Assembly: GCA_002393095.1 (NCBI GenBank)
Contig: DGII01000042.1
Location: 1-23,159 of the forward strand
DNA from: Lachnospiraceae bacterium UBA3826
Lineage (GTDB): Bacteria; Bacillota; Clostridia; Lachnospirales; Lachnospiraceae
DNA length: 23,159 nucleotides
Direction: 5' to 3'
The position numbers were made by a program, and so were the translations under genes. The notes beneath the pieces are model-generated. The model worked only from the letters and a program-made list of their open reading frames with translations. It was not told the DNA's origin and did not search any database. Below, piece by piece: positions 1 to 6,085 of the stretch. Positions within the stretch are counted from its first letter, which is position 1. Every line of letters begins with the position of its first letter.

Positions 1-408
1 ATGGGATCACCTCAGATGAACTTCCTCGATGCCAAGGTTGAGGTTAAGGGTGAGAATGTTAATCTCCTCTTCGCAGGACAGACACTTCCTCTTCCTCCCG
101 CTAAGGCTAAGAAGCTTATTGAGGGCGGCTATGACGGCAAGACTGTTACATTCGGTATCAGACCTGAGGATGTATATGATTCGGAGATGTTCATTGAGAC
201 AGCTAAGTGCACATTCGAGTCAACAGTTAAGGTATACGAGCTCCTTGGTGCAGAGGTTTATCTGTACTTTGATCTTGAAGAGTTCCCTATCACAGCAAGA
301 GTTAATCCTCGTACAACAGCCCGTCCGGGAGATAAGGTTAAGCTTGCATTCGATGTTGAGAAGGTACATGTATTCGATAAGGAGACAGAGCAGGTTATCA
401 CCAACTAG
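1..408 (+). CDS. msmK: C-terminal part of an MsmK/UgpC-family sugar ABC transporter ATPase (5' truncated)
   Basis: Only the last 135 codons are present. The reading frame is open to the first base, and the apparent ATG at base 1 is an internal methionine in the conserved GSPQMNF segment that follows the ABC domain in this family. What remains is the regulatory C-terminal OB/TOBE-type region, including FGIRPEDV (about residues 51-58), which is typical of MalK/MsmK/UgpC proteins. The family supplies ATP hydrolysis for several carbohydrate importers on the inner face of the membrane. Walker and signature motifs lie outside the window. Which sugar it serves cannot be told, because in Firmicutes one such ATPase often serves several permeases. 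A strong terminator follows 30 nt after the stop. Confidence 0.9.
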   Translation: MGSPQMNFLDAKVEVKGENVNLLFAGQTLPLPPAKAKKLIEGGYDGKTVTFGIRPEDVYDSEMFIETAKCTFESTVKVYELLGAEVYLYFDLEEFPITARVNPRTTARPGDKVKLAFDVEKVHVFDKETEQVITN

Positions 409-437
409 TCTTAACATCAGCAGAATATGTAATCACA

Positions 438-467
438 GGGAGCGTTGCTTATGCAACGCTCCTTTTT
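438..467 (+). terminator. Rho-independent terminator after the sugar-ABC ATPase gene
   Basis: A 10-bp perfect stem, GGAGCGTTGC (439-448) with GCAACGCTCC (453-462), has a TTAT loop and is followed at once by five T residues (463-467). It ends the transcript of the upstream ATPase gene. Confidence 0.93.
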
Positions 468-483
468 GGTATGCAAAGAAAAT

Positions 484-512
484 TTGCGTAAAAAAACCGA
501 ATCGGGTAAAAT
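484..512 (+). promoter_or_regulatory. Candidate promoter of the PucR-type regulator gene, with a small palindrome in the spacer
   Basis: TTGCGT (484-489) and TAAAAT (507-512) are spaced by 17 bp, about 45 nt upstream of the start codon. A TATAAT at 519-524 is an alternative -10 but has no good -35. The palindrome CCGAATCGG (497-505) lies in the spacer and could be an operator, though it is short. Reading by eye only. Confidence 0.4.
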
Positions 513-558
513 ATAACCTATAATAGTAGTGTAGAAACCCTGTGAGGAATTCCAGAAT

Positions 559-1644
559 ATGATATCCAACGCAATAATACAAAAAACACTCGAAGAGCTT
601 GCATCTGTTACAGGAGCTGAGTACAGACTGTACGATGATACATGCAGACTGGTCATGAGTACAAAAGAACCTAAGGTGGATGAGACAGAGGCAGTCCGGT
701 CCTTTTTTGAATCGAATGCGGACTCGCAGACAATATCCAAGGAATGCTACCTTAAGGTCATGGATGATGATGAATGTGCATATGTGCTTGTGAGCGGTTC
801 TGTACCGGATGCATATATGATGGGTAAGGTTGCAGTATGTCAGCTTAAGAACCTTATCATAGCATATAAGGACAGAACAGACAGGAGCAGCTTCTACCAG
901 AATTTGTTGCTTGATAATATGCTGCTTGTGGACATCCACAATAAGGCGGTCAAGCTTCACCTTGAGAATGATGTACGAAGGGTTGTCTATATAGTAGAGA
1001 CTGTTAATGACCGTGATAATATAGCCATGGAGCTTATGAGAAGCCTGTATGTGGAGAATGCGGGCAATCAGGTCATATCTGTGGACGAGCAGAGTGTGAT
1101 ACTTATCAAGGATATAGAGAAGGATGCGTCCAGAGAGGATATCAAGGAGATAGCCAATGGAATCGTTGATATCTTCAATACGGAGGCGATGATCAATGTA
1201 AGGGTATCATATGGCTTACCGGTATGCGAGCTTAAGGACATCTCCAAATCATATAAGGAAGCAAGGATGGCTCTTGATGTGGGCAGCATATTCTATACAA
1301 GTCTTGAGGTGCTCGATTATGAGACCTTAGGTATAGGAAGGCTCATATATCAGCTTCCCTTAAGCCTCTGTGAGATGTTCGTCCATGAGGTCTTCGGGGA
1401 TTCAATGCCTAAGGAGCTGGATGAAGAGACACTGTCTACAGTATATAAGTTCTTCGAGAATAATCTGAACATATCGGAGACATCGAGACAGCTCTATATC
1501 CATCGTAATACACTTGTATACAGGATGGAGAAGCTTAAAGAGACAATAGGATTGGATATGAGGGTATTCGAGGATGCGCTTACTTTTAAGATAGCTATGA
1601 TGGTGGTGGATTATGTAAACTACTTGCATAATATAGATGAGTAG
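559..1644 (+). CDS. PucR/CdaR-type helix-turn-helix transcriptional regulator
   Basis: A 361-aa soluble protein. The C-terminus carries a PucR-type HTH: ISETSRQLYIHRNTLVYRM and the following residues (about 305-326) match the family pattern in which a recognition helix RNTLxYR is followed by a short helical tail. The middle (about 130-290) resembles the GGDEF-like CdaR spacer, and the N-terminal 120 residues are probably a sensory domain. Family members sense small metabolites such as sugar diacids or purine products and control catabolic genes. The start is supported by an AGGA at 545-548. The gene lies right behind a sugar-ABC ATPase gene but has its own probable promoter, so control of carbohydrate uptake is a reasonable inference. 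The ligand is unknown. Confidence 0.8.
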   Translation: MISNAIIQKTLEELASVTGAEYRLYDDTCRLVMSTKEPKVDETEAVRSFFESNADSQTISKECYLKVMDDDECAYVLVSGSVPDAYMMGKVAVCQLKNLIIAYKDRTDRSSFYQNLLLDNMLLVDIHNKAVKLHLENDVRRVVYIVETVNDRDNIAMELMRSLYVENAGNQVISVDEQSVILIKDIEKDASREDIKEIANGIVDIFNTEAMINVRVSYGLPVCELKDISKSYKEARMALDVGSIFYTSLEVLDYETLGIGRLIYQLPLSLCEMFVHEVFGDSMPKELDEETLSTVYKFFENNLNISETSRQLYIHRNTLVYRMEKLKETIGLDMRVFEDALTFKIAMMVVDYVNYLHNIDE

Positions 1645-1650
1645 TATAAT
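1624..1650 (+). promoter_or_regulatory. Weak candidate promoter upstream of the SPFH gene
   Basis: TATAAT (1645-1650) has a TTGCAT (1624-1629) at a short 15-bp spacing. It overlaps the end of the regulator gene and would give a leader of about 20 nt. It may instead be chance in AT-rich DNA. Confidence 0.3.
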
Positions 1651-1677
1651 ATTAATTAATCAGGGAGGTAATTAAGT

Positions 1678-2577
1678 ATGGAAGCAATAGTAGCACTTAT
1701 AATTCTTTTGATCCTCGTGATCGGACTCATCAGATGTATCTGTATCGTACCACAGGCCAACGCATGGGTAGTGGAATTCTTAGGTCAGTACAAGGCAACA
1801 TGGGAGGCAGGACTTCACATCAAGATTCCCTTCTTCTACAGAGTAGTGAAAAAGGTATCACTTAAGGAGCAGGTAGCAGACTTCGAGCCACAGCCTGTTA
1901 TAACCAAGGATAACGTTACGATGATGGTTGACTCAGTCGTATTCTTCGAGGTATTCAATGCCAAGATGTTCTCATACGGTGTGGAGAGACCCATCGCAGC
2001 TATCGAGAATCTCTCAGCTACGACACTTCGTAATATCATCGGTTCGATGACACTCGATGAGACACTTACAAGCCGTGATTCGATCAACGGTCAGATAACG
2101 ACCATACTTGACGATGCAACGGATAAGTGGGGTATCAAGGTCAATCGAGTAGAGGTTAAGAATATCCAGCCTCCGAGATCAATTCAGGATGCAATGGAGA
2201 AGCAGATGAGAGCCGAGAGAGAGAAGAGGGAGGCTATCCTTACCGCAGAAGGTAAGAAGCAGTCGGCCATCACTCTTGCGGAGGGTGAGAAGGAAGCAGC
2301 GATCCTTCGTGCAGATGCAGTCAAGGAACAGCGTATCCGTGAGGCAGAAGGTGAGGCACAGGCACTCCTTGCAGTGCAGCGTGCACAGGCTGAGTCTATA
2401 AGACTTATCAATGAAGCTAATCCTTCGGGTCAGTACCTTAAGCTTAAGCAGTACGAGGCAGCAGCCCAGATGGCTAATGGTCAGGCTACGAAGATCGTGG
2501 TTCCTTCAGATATAGCTAATCTGACAGGTACGGTAGGAGCACTTGCAGAAGTAGCTAAGAGCAATCAGAACGCATAG
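1678..2577 (+). CDS. SPFH/band-7 domain membrane protein (stomatin/paraslipin type)
   Basis: A 299-aa protein with one N-terminal membrane anchor (residues 3-22, nearly all I/L/V). An SPFH/band-7 domain follows (about 25-165) and contains the family landmarks NAWVVEFLGQY and GIKVNRVEVKNI. A long charged, alanine- and glutamate-rich helix (about 170-245) is typical of the oligomerising coiled coil of stomatins and QmcA/HflK-like proteins. Such proteins form membrane-bound oligomeric scaffolds, often linked to lipid microdomains or proteolysis. The usual partner, an NfeD-like protein, is not encoded next to it here. The ribosome binding site GGGAGG, 9 nt before the ATG, is strong. The stop codon is separated from the next start by one base, so the radical-SAM gene is probably translationally coupled. 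Confidence 0.92.
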   Translation: MEAIVALIILLILVIGLIRCICIVPQANAWVVEFLGQYKATWEAGLHIKIPFFYRVVKKVSLKEQVADFEPQPVITKDNVTMMVDSVVFFEVFNAKMFSYGVERPIAAIENLSATTLRNIIGSMTLDETLTSRDSINGQITTILDDATDKWGIKVNRVEVKNIQPPRSIQDAMEKQMRAEREKREAILTAEGKKQSAITLAEGEKEAAILRADAVKEQRIREAEGEAQALLAVQRAQAESIRLINEANPSGQYLKLKQYEAAAQMANGQATKIVVPSDIANLTGTVGALAEVAKSNQNA

Positions 2578-2578
2578 G

Positions 2579-3355
2579 ATGAATATATACGGTTTTGATA
2601 AAACTTCATTATTGAATTATCCGGAGCATGTTGCAGCCACTGTTTTTACAGGAGGCTGCAATATGCGTTGTCCCTATTGTCATAACAGCGAGCTTGTCCT
2701 CAACCCGCCGGCTTATATGAGGATACCGGAGGAAGAAGTCTTTGCCCATCTTAAGAAGCGCAGCAATGTACTTACGGGACTATGCATTACCGGAGGAGAA
2801 CCTACATTACAGCCGGACTTAAGGGATTTTATCATAAAAGTCAGGCAGCTTGGATATAAGGTCAAGCTGGATACCAACGGCCTTAAGCCGGACACTCTTA
2901 AGTCGCTTCTTGATGAAGGTCTTCTTGATTATGTGGCTATGGATATCAAGGCAGGAAGAGAGAATTACGGCAGGACCACGGGTCTTGTGTCAGAACCGAA
3001 TGAGGCTGTAGAAACGGCAGGGCACTCTGCAGACAACGGATATATTGACAGAATATCGGAATCTGTAAGAATTCTTACAGGCTCAGACATTGACTATGAA
3101 TTTCGTACAACCGTTGTCAAAGGGCTGCATACAGCAGATGATTTTACTGATATAAGGGATTGGCTTGCAGAGATTATTGATGAATCCGGTAATGGCAGCA
3201 GGGTAAGGCATTATTATCTTCAGTCCTATGTCTACCGCGATACGGTACTTGATAAGTCCGGGGATTATGATTCCTTTACTAAAGAAGAATTGGAAAACCT
3301 TGCCGGGATATTGGAGCCAATAGCGGAAAAAGTAATGTTAAGGGGAATAGAATAA
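2579..3355 (+). CDS. Radical-SAM activase, anaerobic ribonucleotide reductase activating protein (NrdG-like)
   Basis: A 258-aa protein with the radical-SAM cluster motif CNMRCPYC at residues 27-34 (CX3CX2C, cysteines 27, 31 and 34) and GGEPT at 72-76, which contacts S-adenosylmethionine. The start NIYGFDKTSLLNYPEH is characteristic of the NrdG-like/PflA-like group that makes a glycyl radical on a partner enzyme. No glycyl-radical enzyme such as NrdD is encoded in the window, so the substrate is not certain. The class is commonly named an anaerobic ribonucleotide reductase activator from context elsewhere. The ATG begins one base after the SPFH stop and has little ribosome binding site of its own, so coupling is likely. 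It converges with the minus-strand Mrr gene, and no clear terminator separates them. Confidence 0.85.
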   Translation: MNIYGFDKTSLLNYPEHVAATVFTGGCNMRCPYCHNSELVLNPPAYMRIPEEEVFAHLKKRSNVLTGLCITGGEPTLQPDLRDFIIKVRQLGYKVKLDTNGLKPDTLKSLLDEGLLDYVAMDIKAGRENYGRTTGLVSEPNEAVETAGHSADNGYIDRISESVRILTGSDIDYEFRTTVVKGLHTADDFTDIRDWLAEIIDESGNGSRVRHYYLQSYVYRDTVLDKSGDYDSFTKEELENLAGILEPIAEKVMLRGIE

Positions 3356-3356
3356 G

Positions 3357-3371
3357 TTTATGTAACATAAA
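3357..3371. repeat. 15-bp palindrome at the end of the radical-SAM gene
   Basis: TTTATGT (3357-3363) and ACATAAA (3365-3371) flank a single A. It begins two bases after the stop codon, at the border of the AT-rich cassette. It lacks a T-run and so is not a convincing terminator. No copy was seen at the other end of the cassette. Confidence 0.4.
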
Positions 3372-3406
3372 GACTAAATTCTACTATAAGGTGGCTACAT
3401 ACACTA

Positions 3407-4348
3407 TTATTTGCTTTCTAATACGGCATTTGCGTTATCTATTAGTTTTGCCAACTTATCTCTGTCCCACAAAACAATTTGATGCTCAGGGGCGATTTGT
3501 CTTGTCTGTTTTGAAAAATAATTGTTGGACAAAAGTATAGCTTCAGAGGCTCCTACATTTTTTCTTGCAGTAACAGTTTGCTCAAGTGCATGATATGGAA
3601 CTGTATTACTGTAGCATTTACACTGAATACAGTATTTTCGATTTCCTTTCCATGCAATGATATCGGCTCCGAGATCTCCGGAACCACCTACAACCTGCAC
3701 ATTGGAAAACATATTTAGTTCAAGGAGTCGTGCACAATATTGTTCGAATAAATCCCCTTTCATTTTTTTGCCTGTAATATTTGAGATTTGATCTATATCA
3801 TCCATTGAAAATTCTTTTGTGTGTGCAAGAGATTGTTGTGGTTGAATATGCGACTGCTCCTGCTGAACCAGGTTCTGTTTAAACTGAGCACATTGAGTCT
3901 CGCAAGAGTTCTTCTGTTGTAGGTGAACAGGTCGCTTTTCATAGATTTTCTGGATTTGCTGAGGCATTTTTGACTTGGGATTATCATATATAGCACCAAT
4001 AAGTCCCCACTTTTTGTGAAGGATTGCTCTTGTAGCAAAGACTGTACCTCCAAGTATGAAGGACAATCCGCAAACCATGGTCCGATATTTGAATTCTTCA
4101 TTTAGGGTATTACTCATAGCACAAAACATGCATCCATCAGCAAGCAGTATTCCTGCCCATATCCAATAAGCAATATAGACGACTTTGCCATGATAAAAGC
4201 TTTTGTTCCATATCAAGAATACTCCAAGTGCAAATGTAAGAACACCAACTATGTATTCTCCTAAAGCAAGCACTGCGCCATATATGCAGATACAGCCTAA
4301 TCCGAAGAAAAATGTCACAAATTGAAAAATGCCACTATGTTTTTTCAC
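3407..4348 (-). CDS. Membrane-anchored Mrr-type restriction endonuclease
   Basis: From the chosen start the protein has 313 aa. Four hydrophobic segments occupy about residues 8-28, 30-48, 57-79 and 90-110. A glutamine-rich linker follows (about 128-175), then a C-terminal Mrr-like PD-(D/E)xK nuclease domain (about 195-305). Visible catalytic signature: Asp229 in GSGDLGADI and Gln242-x-Lys244 in CIQCKC, the D...QxK form usual for Mrr. Mrr enzymes cleave modified or foreign DNA; with a membrane anchor it probably acts on DNA near the envelope. The open frame extends to 4474, but the GTG at 4348 is preferred. It has GAGGTGA five bases upstream and starts 25 nt after the stop of the HEPN gene, whereas the longer form would overlap that gene by 101 nt. 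The gene is AT-richer than its neighbours, which suggests transfer. Confidence 0.85.
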   Translation of the reverse strand: MKKHSGIFQFVTFFFGLGCICIYGAVLALGEYIVGVLTFALGVFLIWNKSFYHGKVVYIAYWIWAGILLADGCMFCAMSNTLNEEFKYRTMVCGLSFILGGTVFATRAILHKKWGLIGAIYDNPKSKMPQQIQKIYEKRPVHLQQKNSCETQCAQFKQNLVQQEQSHIQPQQSLAHTKEFSMDDIDQISNITGKKMKGDLFEQYCARLLELNMFSNVQVVGGSGDLGADIIAWKGNRKYCIQCKCYSNTVPYHALEQTVTARKNVGASEAILLSNNYFSKQTRQIAPEHQIVLWDRDKLAKLIDNANAVLESK

Positions 4349-4353
4349 TCTTA

Positions 4354-4360
4354 TCACCTC
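4354..4360 (-). promoter_or_regulatory. Ribosome binding site deciding the GTG start of the Mrr-type gene
   Basis: GAGGTGA on the minus strand, five bases before GTG at 4348. No comparable site precedes the upstream ATG at 4474. Confidence 0.75.
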
Positions 4361-4373
4361 ACCTTGTAAATAT

Positions 4374-5243
4374 TCAACTATGTAATAAAGCTGAATCCCA
4401 GTTATTTGGGAATCCCATGTGTTTATAAAGTGCAAAAGGGTGCTTAGAAAAACAGTCTTGGATATCTTTAACAAACATTTTTTTGATTCTGTCAGAGGGT
4501 AACAGGTTATATATTGCTACAATAAATGCAAAAGGAGATGTATTATCTATATTTGGATAGCGTTTTGTATTTATTTTAACCGGACATGCTTTTAAGAGGC
4601 GGTTATAGAAGCGTCCTCCGTGAGCAGCTATATTGCGAACATAAGAACAGCATTGCAACCAGTTTTCTACATATTTCCGGCCATAGTGAATATATGTTTT
4701 GGCAATAGCGTTACGGTCTTCAATCTTCATGTTCTTATATAGCTTTGACAGAACTCCAAAAGAAGTAACTTCTATAGCCACCCAAAAAGGAAATATATTA
4801 TTAAGATCAGTCTTGTGATGTTCAATAAAGTAATCATCCGATCTTTCAATTTCTTTATCCAACTCGACTATAAAAGAACTGTGTCTGGATATGTCATCAA
4901 AATTGCTTGGAAACAAATATCCCAGCGGAGAATAATGCTCTGAATGATAGTATGATATATAACTTCGAAATGAAACTTCAACAATTCCGCAGAATTTCAT
5001 AATAATGCTTCGGAATTGTTCATCAAATAAGTATAATTCATAAATATTTTCAAATGTAATGCCAGAGTAAAAAATGTCATTACGACGGAGAGACAGAGAA
5101 TAACCGCTGAATCTGTAATAATTTATACTTTCAAGAATCGACAAGGCTTTCTCGCGGTTTTCTATTGTTAATCCTCTGGATTCAAGCAGAGCAAGTTGCT
5201 CACTATATGGCAAAAAGGGTTTAGTAGAGCCGTTATTTAGCAT
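4374..5243 (-). CDS. Abi_2/AbiF-like HEPN-domain abortive-infection protein
   Basis: From the chosen start this is a 289-aa soluble protein of the Abi_2 (AbiD/AbiF) type. The N-terminal pattern KPFLPYSEQLALLESRGL, then SILESINYYRFSGYSL, and a helical body are typical of the family. A HEPN nuclease motif RX4H is present at Arg203-His208 (VRNIAAHGGRFYNR), so ribonuclease activity is likely. Family members act in phage exclusion and as toxins whose partner is an RNA made from the upstream leader. The open frame starts at 5288, but the ATG at 5243 has AAAGGAG six bases upstream. It is the first gene of the minus-strand cassette, followed 25 nt later by the Mrr-type nuclease. Its own start is preceded by a promoter and a hairpin RNA. 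Confidence 0.88.
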   Translation of the reverse strand: MLNNGSTKPFLPYSEQLALLESRGLTIENREKALSILESINYYRFSGYSLSLRRNDIFYSGITFENIYELYLFDEQFRSIIMKFCGIVEVSFRSYISYYHSEHYSPLGYLFPSNFDDISRHSSFIVELDKEIERSDDYFIEHHKTDLNNIFPFWVAIEVTSFGVLSKLYKNMKIEDRNAIAKTYIHYGRKYVENWLQCCSYVRNIAAHGGRFYNRLLKACPVKINTKRYPNIDNTSPFAFIVAIYNLLPSDRIKKMFVKDIQDCFSKHPFALYKHMGFPNNWDSALLHS

Positions 5244-5249
5244 GGTATA

Positions 5250-5256
5250 CTCCTTT
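5250..5256 (-). promoter_or_regulatory. Ribosome binding site deciding the start of the HEPN gene
   Basis: AAAGGAG on the minus strand, six bases before the ATG at 5243. It lies just after the leader hairpin, so folding or RNA binding there could affect translation. Confidence 0.75.
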
Positions 5257-5271
5257 ATATCATACAAAATA

Positions 5272-5318
5272 CCCACCATGTTACGCATCCCTTGCGGGAG
5301 AGGCTTGGTGGGTTCCGT
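5272..5318 (-). ncRNA. Hairpin RNA in the leader of the Abi_2 gene (abiF-like RNA candidate)
   Basis: Read on the minus strand, CCCACCA (5312-5306) pairs with TGGTGGG (5278-5272). Nested inside is a second stem, TCCC/GGGA, capped by a GCAA tetraloop. The predicted transcription start (about 5317-5319) falls just in front of the hairpin, and TATTTTG follows it, which could give partial termination before the ribosome binding site. Structured RNAs upstream of Abi_2/AbiF genes (the abiF RNA motif) are known and have been linked to RNA-antitoxin function. The position and compact form here fit that, but membership was not tested against a covariance model. Confidence 0.55.
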
Positions 5319-5325
5319 TAAATTA

Positions 5326-5355
5326 AATTTACCATTAACAAAACATGGTTGTCAA
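5326..5355 (-). promoter_or_regulatory. Promoter of the Abi_2-Mrr cassette
   Basis: On the minus strand, a consensus TTGACA (5355-5350) and TAAATT (5331-5326) are separated by 18 bp. The expected start is about 5317-5319, immediately before the leader hairpin. Confidence 0.6.
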
Positions 5356-5367
5356 GTAGGTTGACAA
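5349..5367. promoter_or_regulatory. Inverted repeat over the -35 box of the cassette promoter (candidate operator)
   Basis: TTGTCAA (5349-5355) and TTGACAA (5361-5367) form a perfect 7-bp inverted repeat with a 5-base centre. One arm contains the minus-strand -35 box and the other a TTGACA reading the opposite way. A repressor site is possible, but duplicated -35 boxes by chance would look the same. Confidence 0.4.
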
Positions 5368-5447
5368 AAATGCTCTCCTCGAAGATTTTAGTATGCCAGT
5401 CATTCTGTCAAATCTGTTTTATGAAAAAACAGAGCTTATTTTAATAA

Positions 5448-5476
5448 TTGACGAAAAAAGAAAACTGCGATAGTGT
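5448..5476 (+). promoter_or_regulatory. Candidate promoter upstream of tadA
   Basis: TTGACG (5448-5453) is spaced 17 bp from TAGTGT (5471-5476), about 90 nt before the tadA start. The -10 is weak, but a perfect inverted repeat begins at its end. No other convincing promoter was seen in the 280-bp gap, whose remaining sequence is AT-rich with no gene. Confidence 0.4.
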
Positions 5477-5501
5477 TGTATATACAGTCATATATATACA
5501 A
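5476..5501. repeat. 9-bp inverted repeat in the tadA leader
   Basis: TTGTATATA (5476-5484) and TATATACAA (5493-5501) are perfect inverted copies around 8 bases. It lies at the presumed -10/start site, so it could be an operator or a weak RNA hairpin. Confidence 0.5.
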
Positions 5502-5568
5502 TCAGAGTTAAGAAGAAAGAGAATCTTGAAAACTTGGATCGATATATACGAATATTATAGGGATTCTA

Positions 5569-6057
5569 ATGTGTAAGCAGAGTAAGATTGATGAAAAATA
5601 CATGAGGGAAGCCATTAAACAGGCTAAGAAAGCGGCCAAGATCGGAGAAGTTCCCATAGGATGTGTAATCGAATATCAGGGTAAGATAATCGGTCGCGGC
5701 TATAACAGACGTAAGATCGACAGGAATACCTTATCTCATGCCGAGCTTAATGCAATCCGCAAGGCAAGCAGGAAGATGGGAGACTGGCGGCTGGAGGAAT
5801 GCACAATGTATGTGACATTAGAGCCATGCCAGATGTGTTCGGGTGCCATAGTACAGGCTCGTATTCCACGGCTTGTCATAGGCTGTATGAACCCCAAAGC
5901 AGGATGTGCAGGTTCAATCCTCAATCTCTTAAAGGTTCCGGAGTTCAATCATCAGGTTGACATAACATACGGGGTATTGGAAGAGGAATGTTCAACGATG
6001 CTTACGGACTTTTTCAAAAGTCTGCGGCTACGATTAAAGACAGAGAATGAAGAATAG
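5569..6057 (+). CDS. tadA: tRNA adenosine(34) deaminase TadA
   Basis: A 162-aa zinc-dependent deaminase that converts adenosine to inosine at the wobble position of tRNA-Arg(ACG). The catalytic set is intact: HAE at residues 57-59 (zinc ligand and proton-shuttle glutamate) and PCQMC at 86-90 (zinc ligands Cys87 and Cys90). GEVPIGCV and the C-terminal LTDFFKSLR are also family features, and the length is normal. The start at 5569 has only a weak AGGGA upstream. An alternative ATG at residue 12 has no ribosome binding site. The lipoprotein gene follows 28 nt later and may be cotranscribed. Confidence 0.95.
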   Translation: MCKQSKIDEKYMREAIKQAKKAAKIGEVPIGCVIEYQGKIIGRGYNRRKIDRNTLSHAELNAIRKASRKMGDWRLEECTMYVTLEPCQMCSGAIVQARIPRLVIGCMNPKAGCAGSILNLLKVPEFNHQVDITYGVLEEECSTMLTDFFKSLRLRLKTENEE

Positions 6058-6071
6058 GATAATAACAGGAA

Positions 6072-6078
6072 GAGAGGA
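6072..6078 (+). promoter_or_regulatory. Ribosome binding site deciding the GTG start of the lipoprotein gene
   Basis: GAGAGGA lies seven bases before GTG at 6086. The in-frame ATG at 6047 would overlap tadA and put 13 polar residues in front of the signal peptide. Confidence 0.65.
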
Positions 6079-6085
6079 TGAGAAA

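Noticed and set aside
4349..4474. 42-codon N-terminal extension of the Mrr-type protein
   Set aside because: It overlaps the HEPN gene out of frame and lacks a ribosome binding site, while GTG 4348 has a good one.
5093..5130. A second HEPN motif in the Abi_2 protein (Arg93...His100)
   Set aside because: The spacing R-X6-H is within broad limits but nearby residues do not match a HEPN active site, and one HEPN motif is the norm for Abi_2 proteins. Position given is approximate, in minus-strand coding.
5244..5288. 15-codon N-terminal extension of the HEPN protein
   Set aside because: It would run through the leader hairpin and has no ribosome binding site; ATG 5243 has AAAGGAG at ideal spacing.
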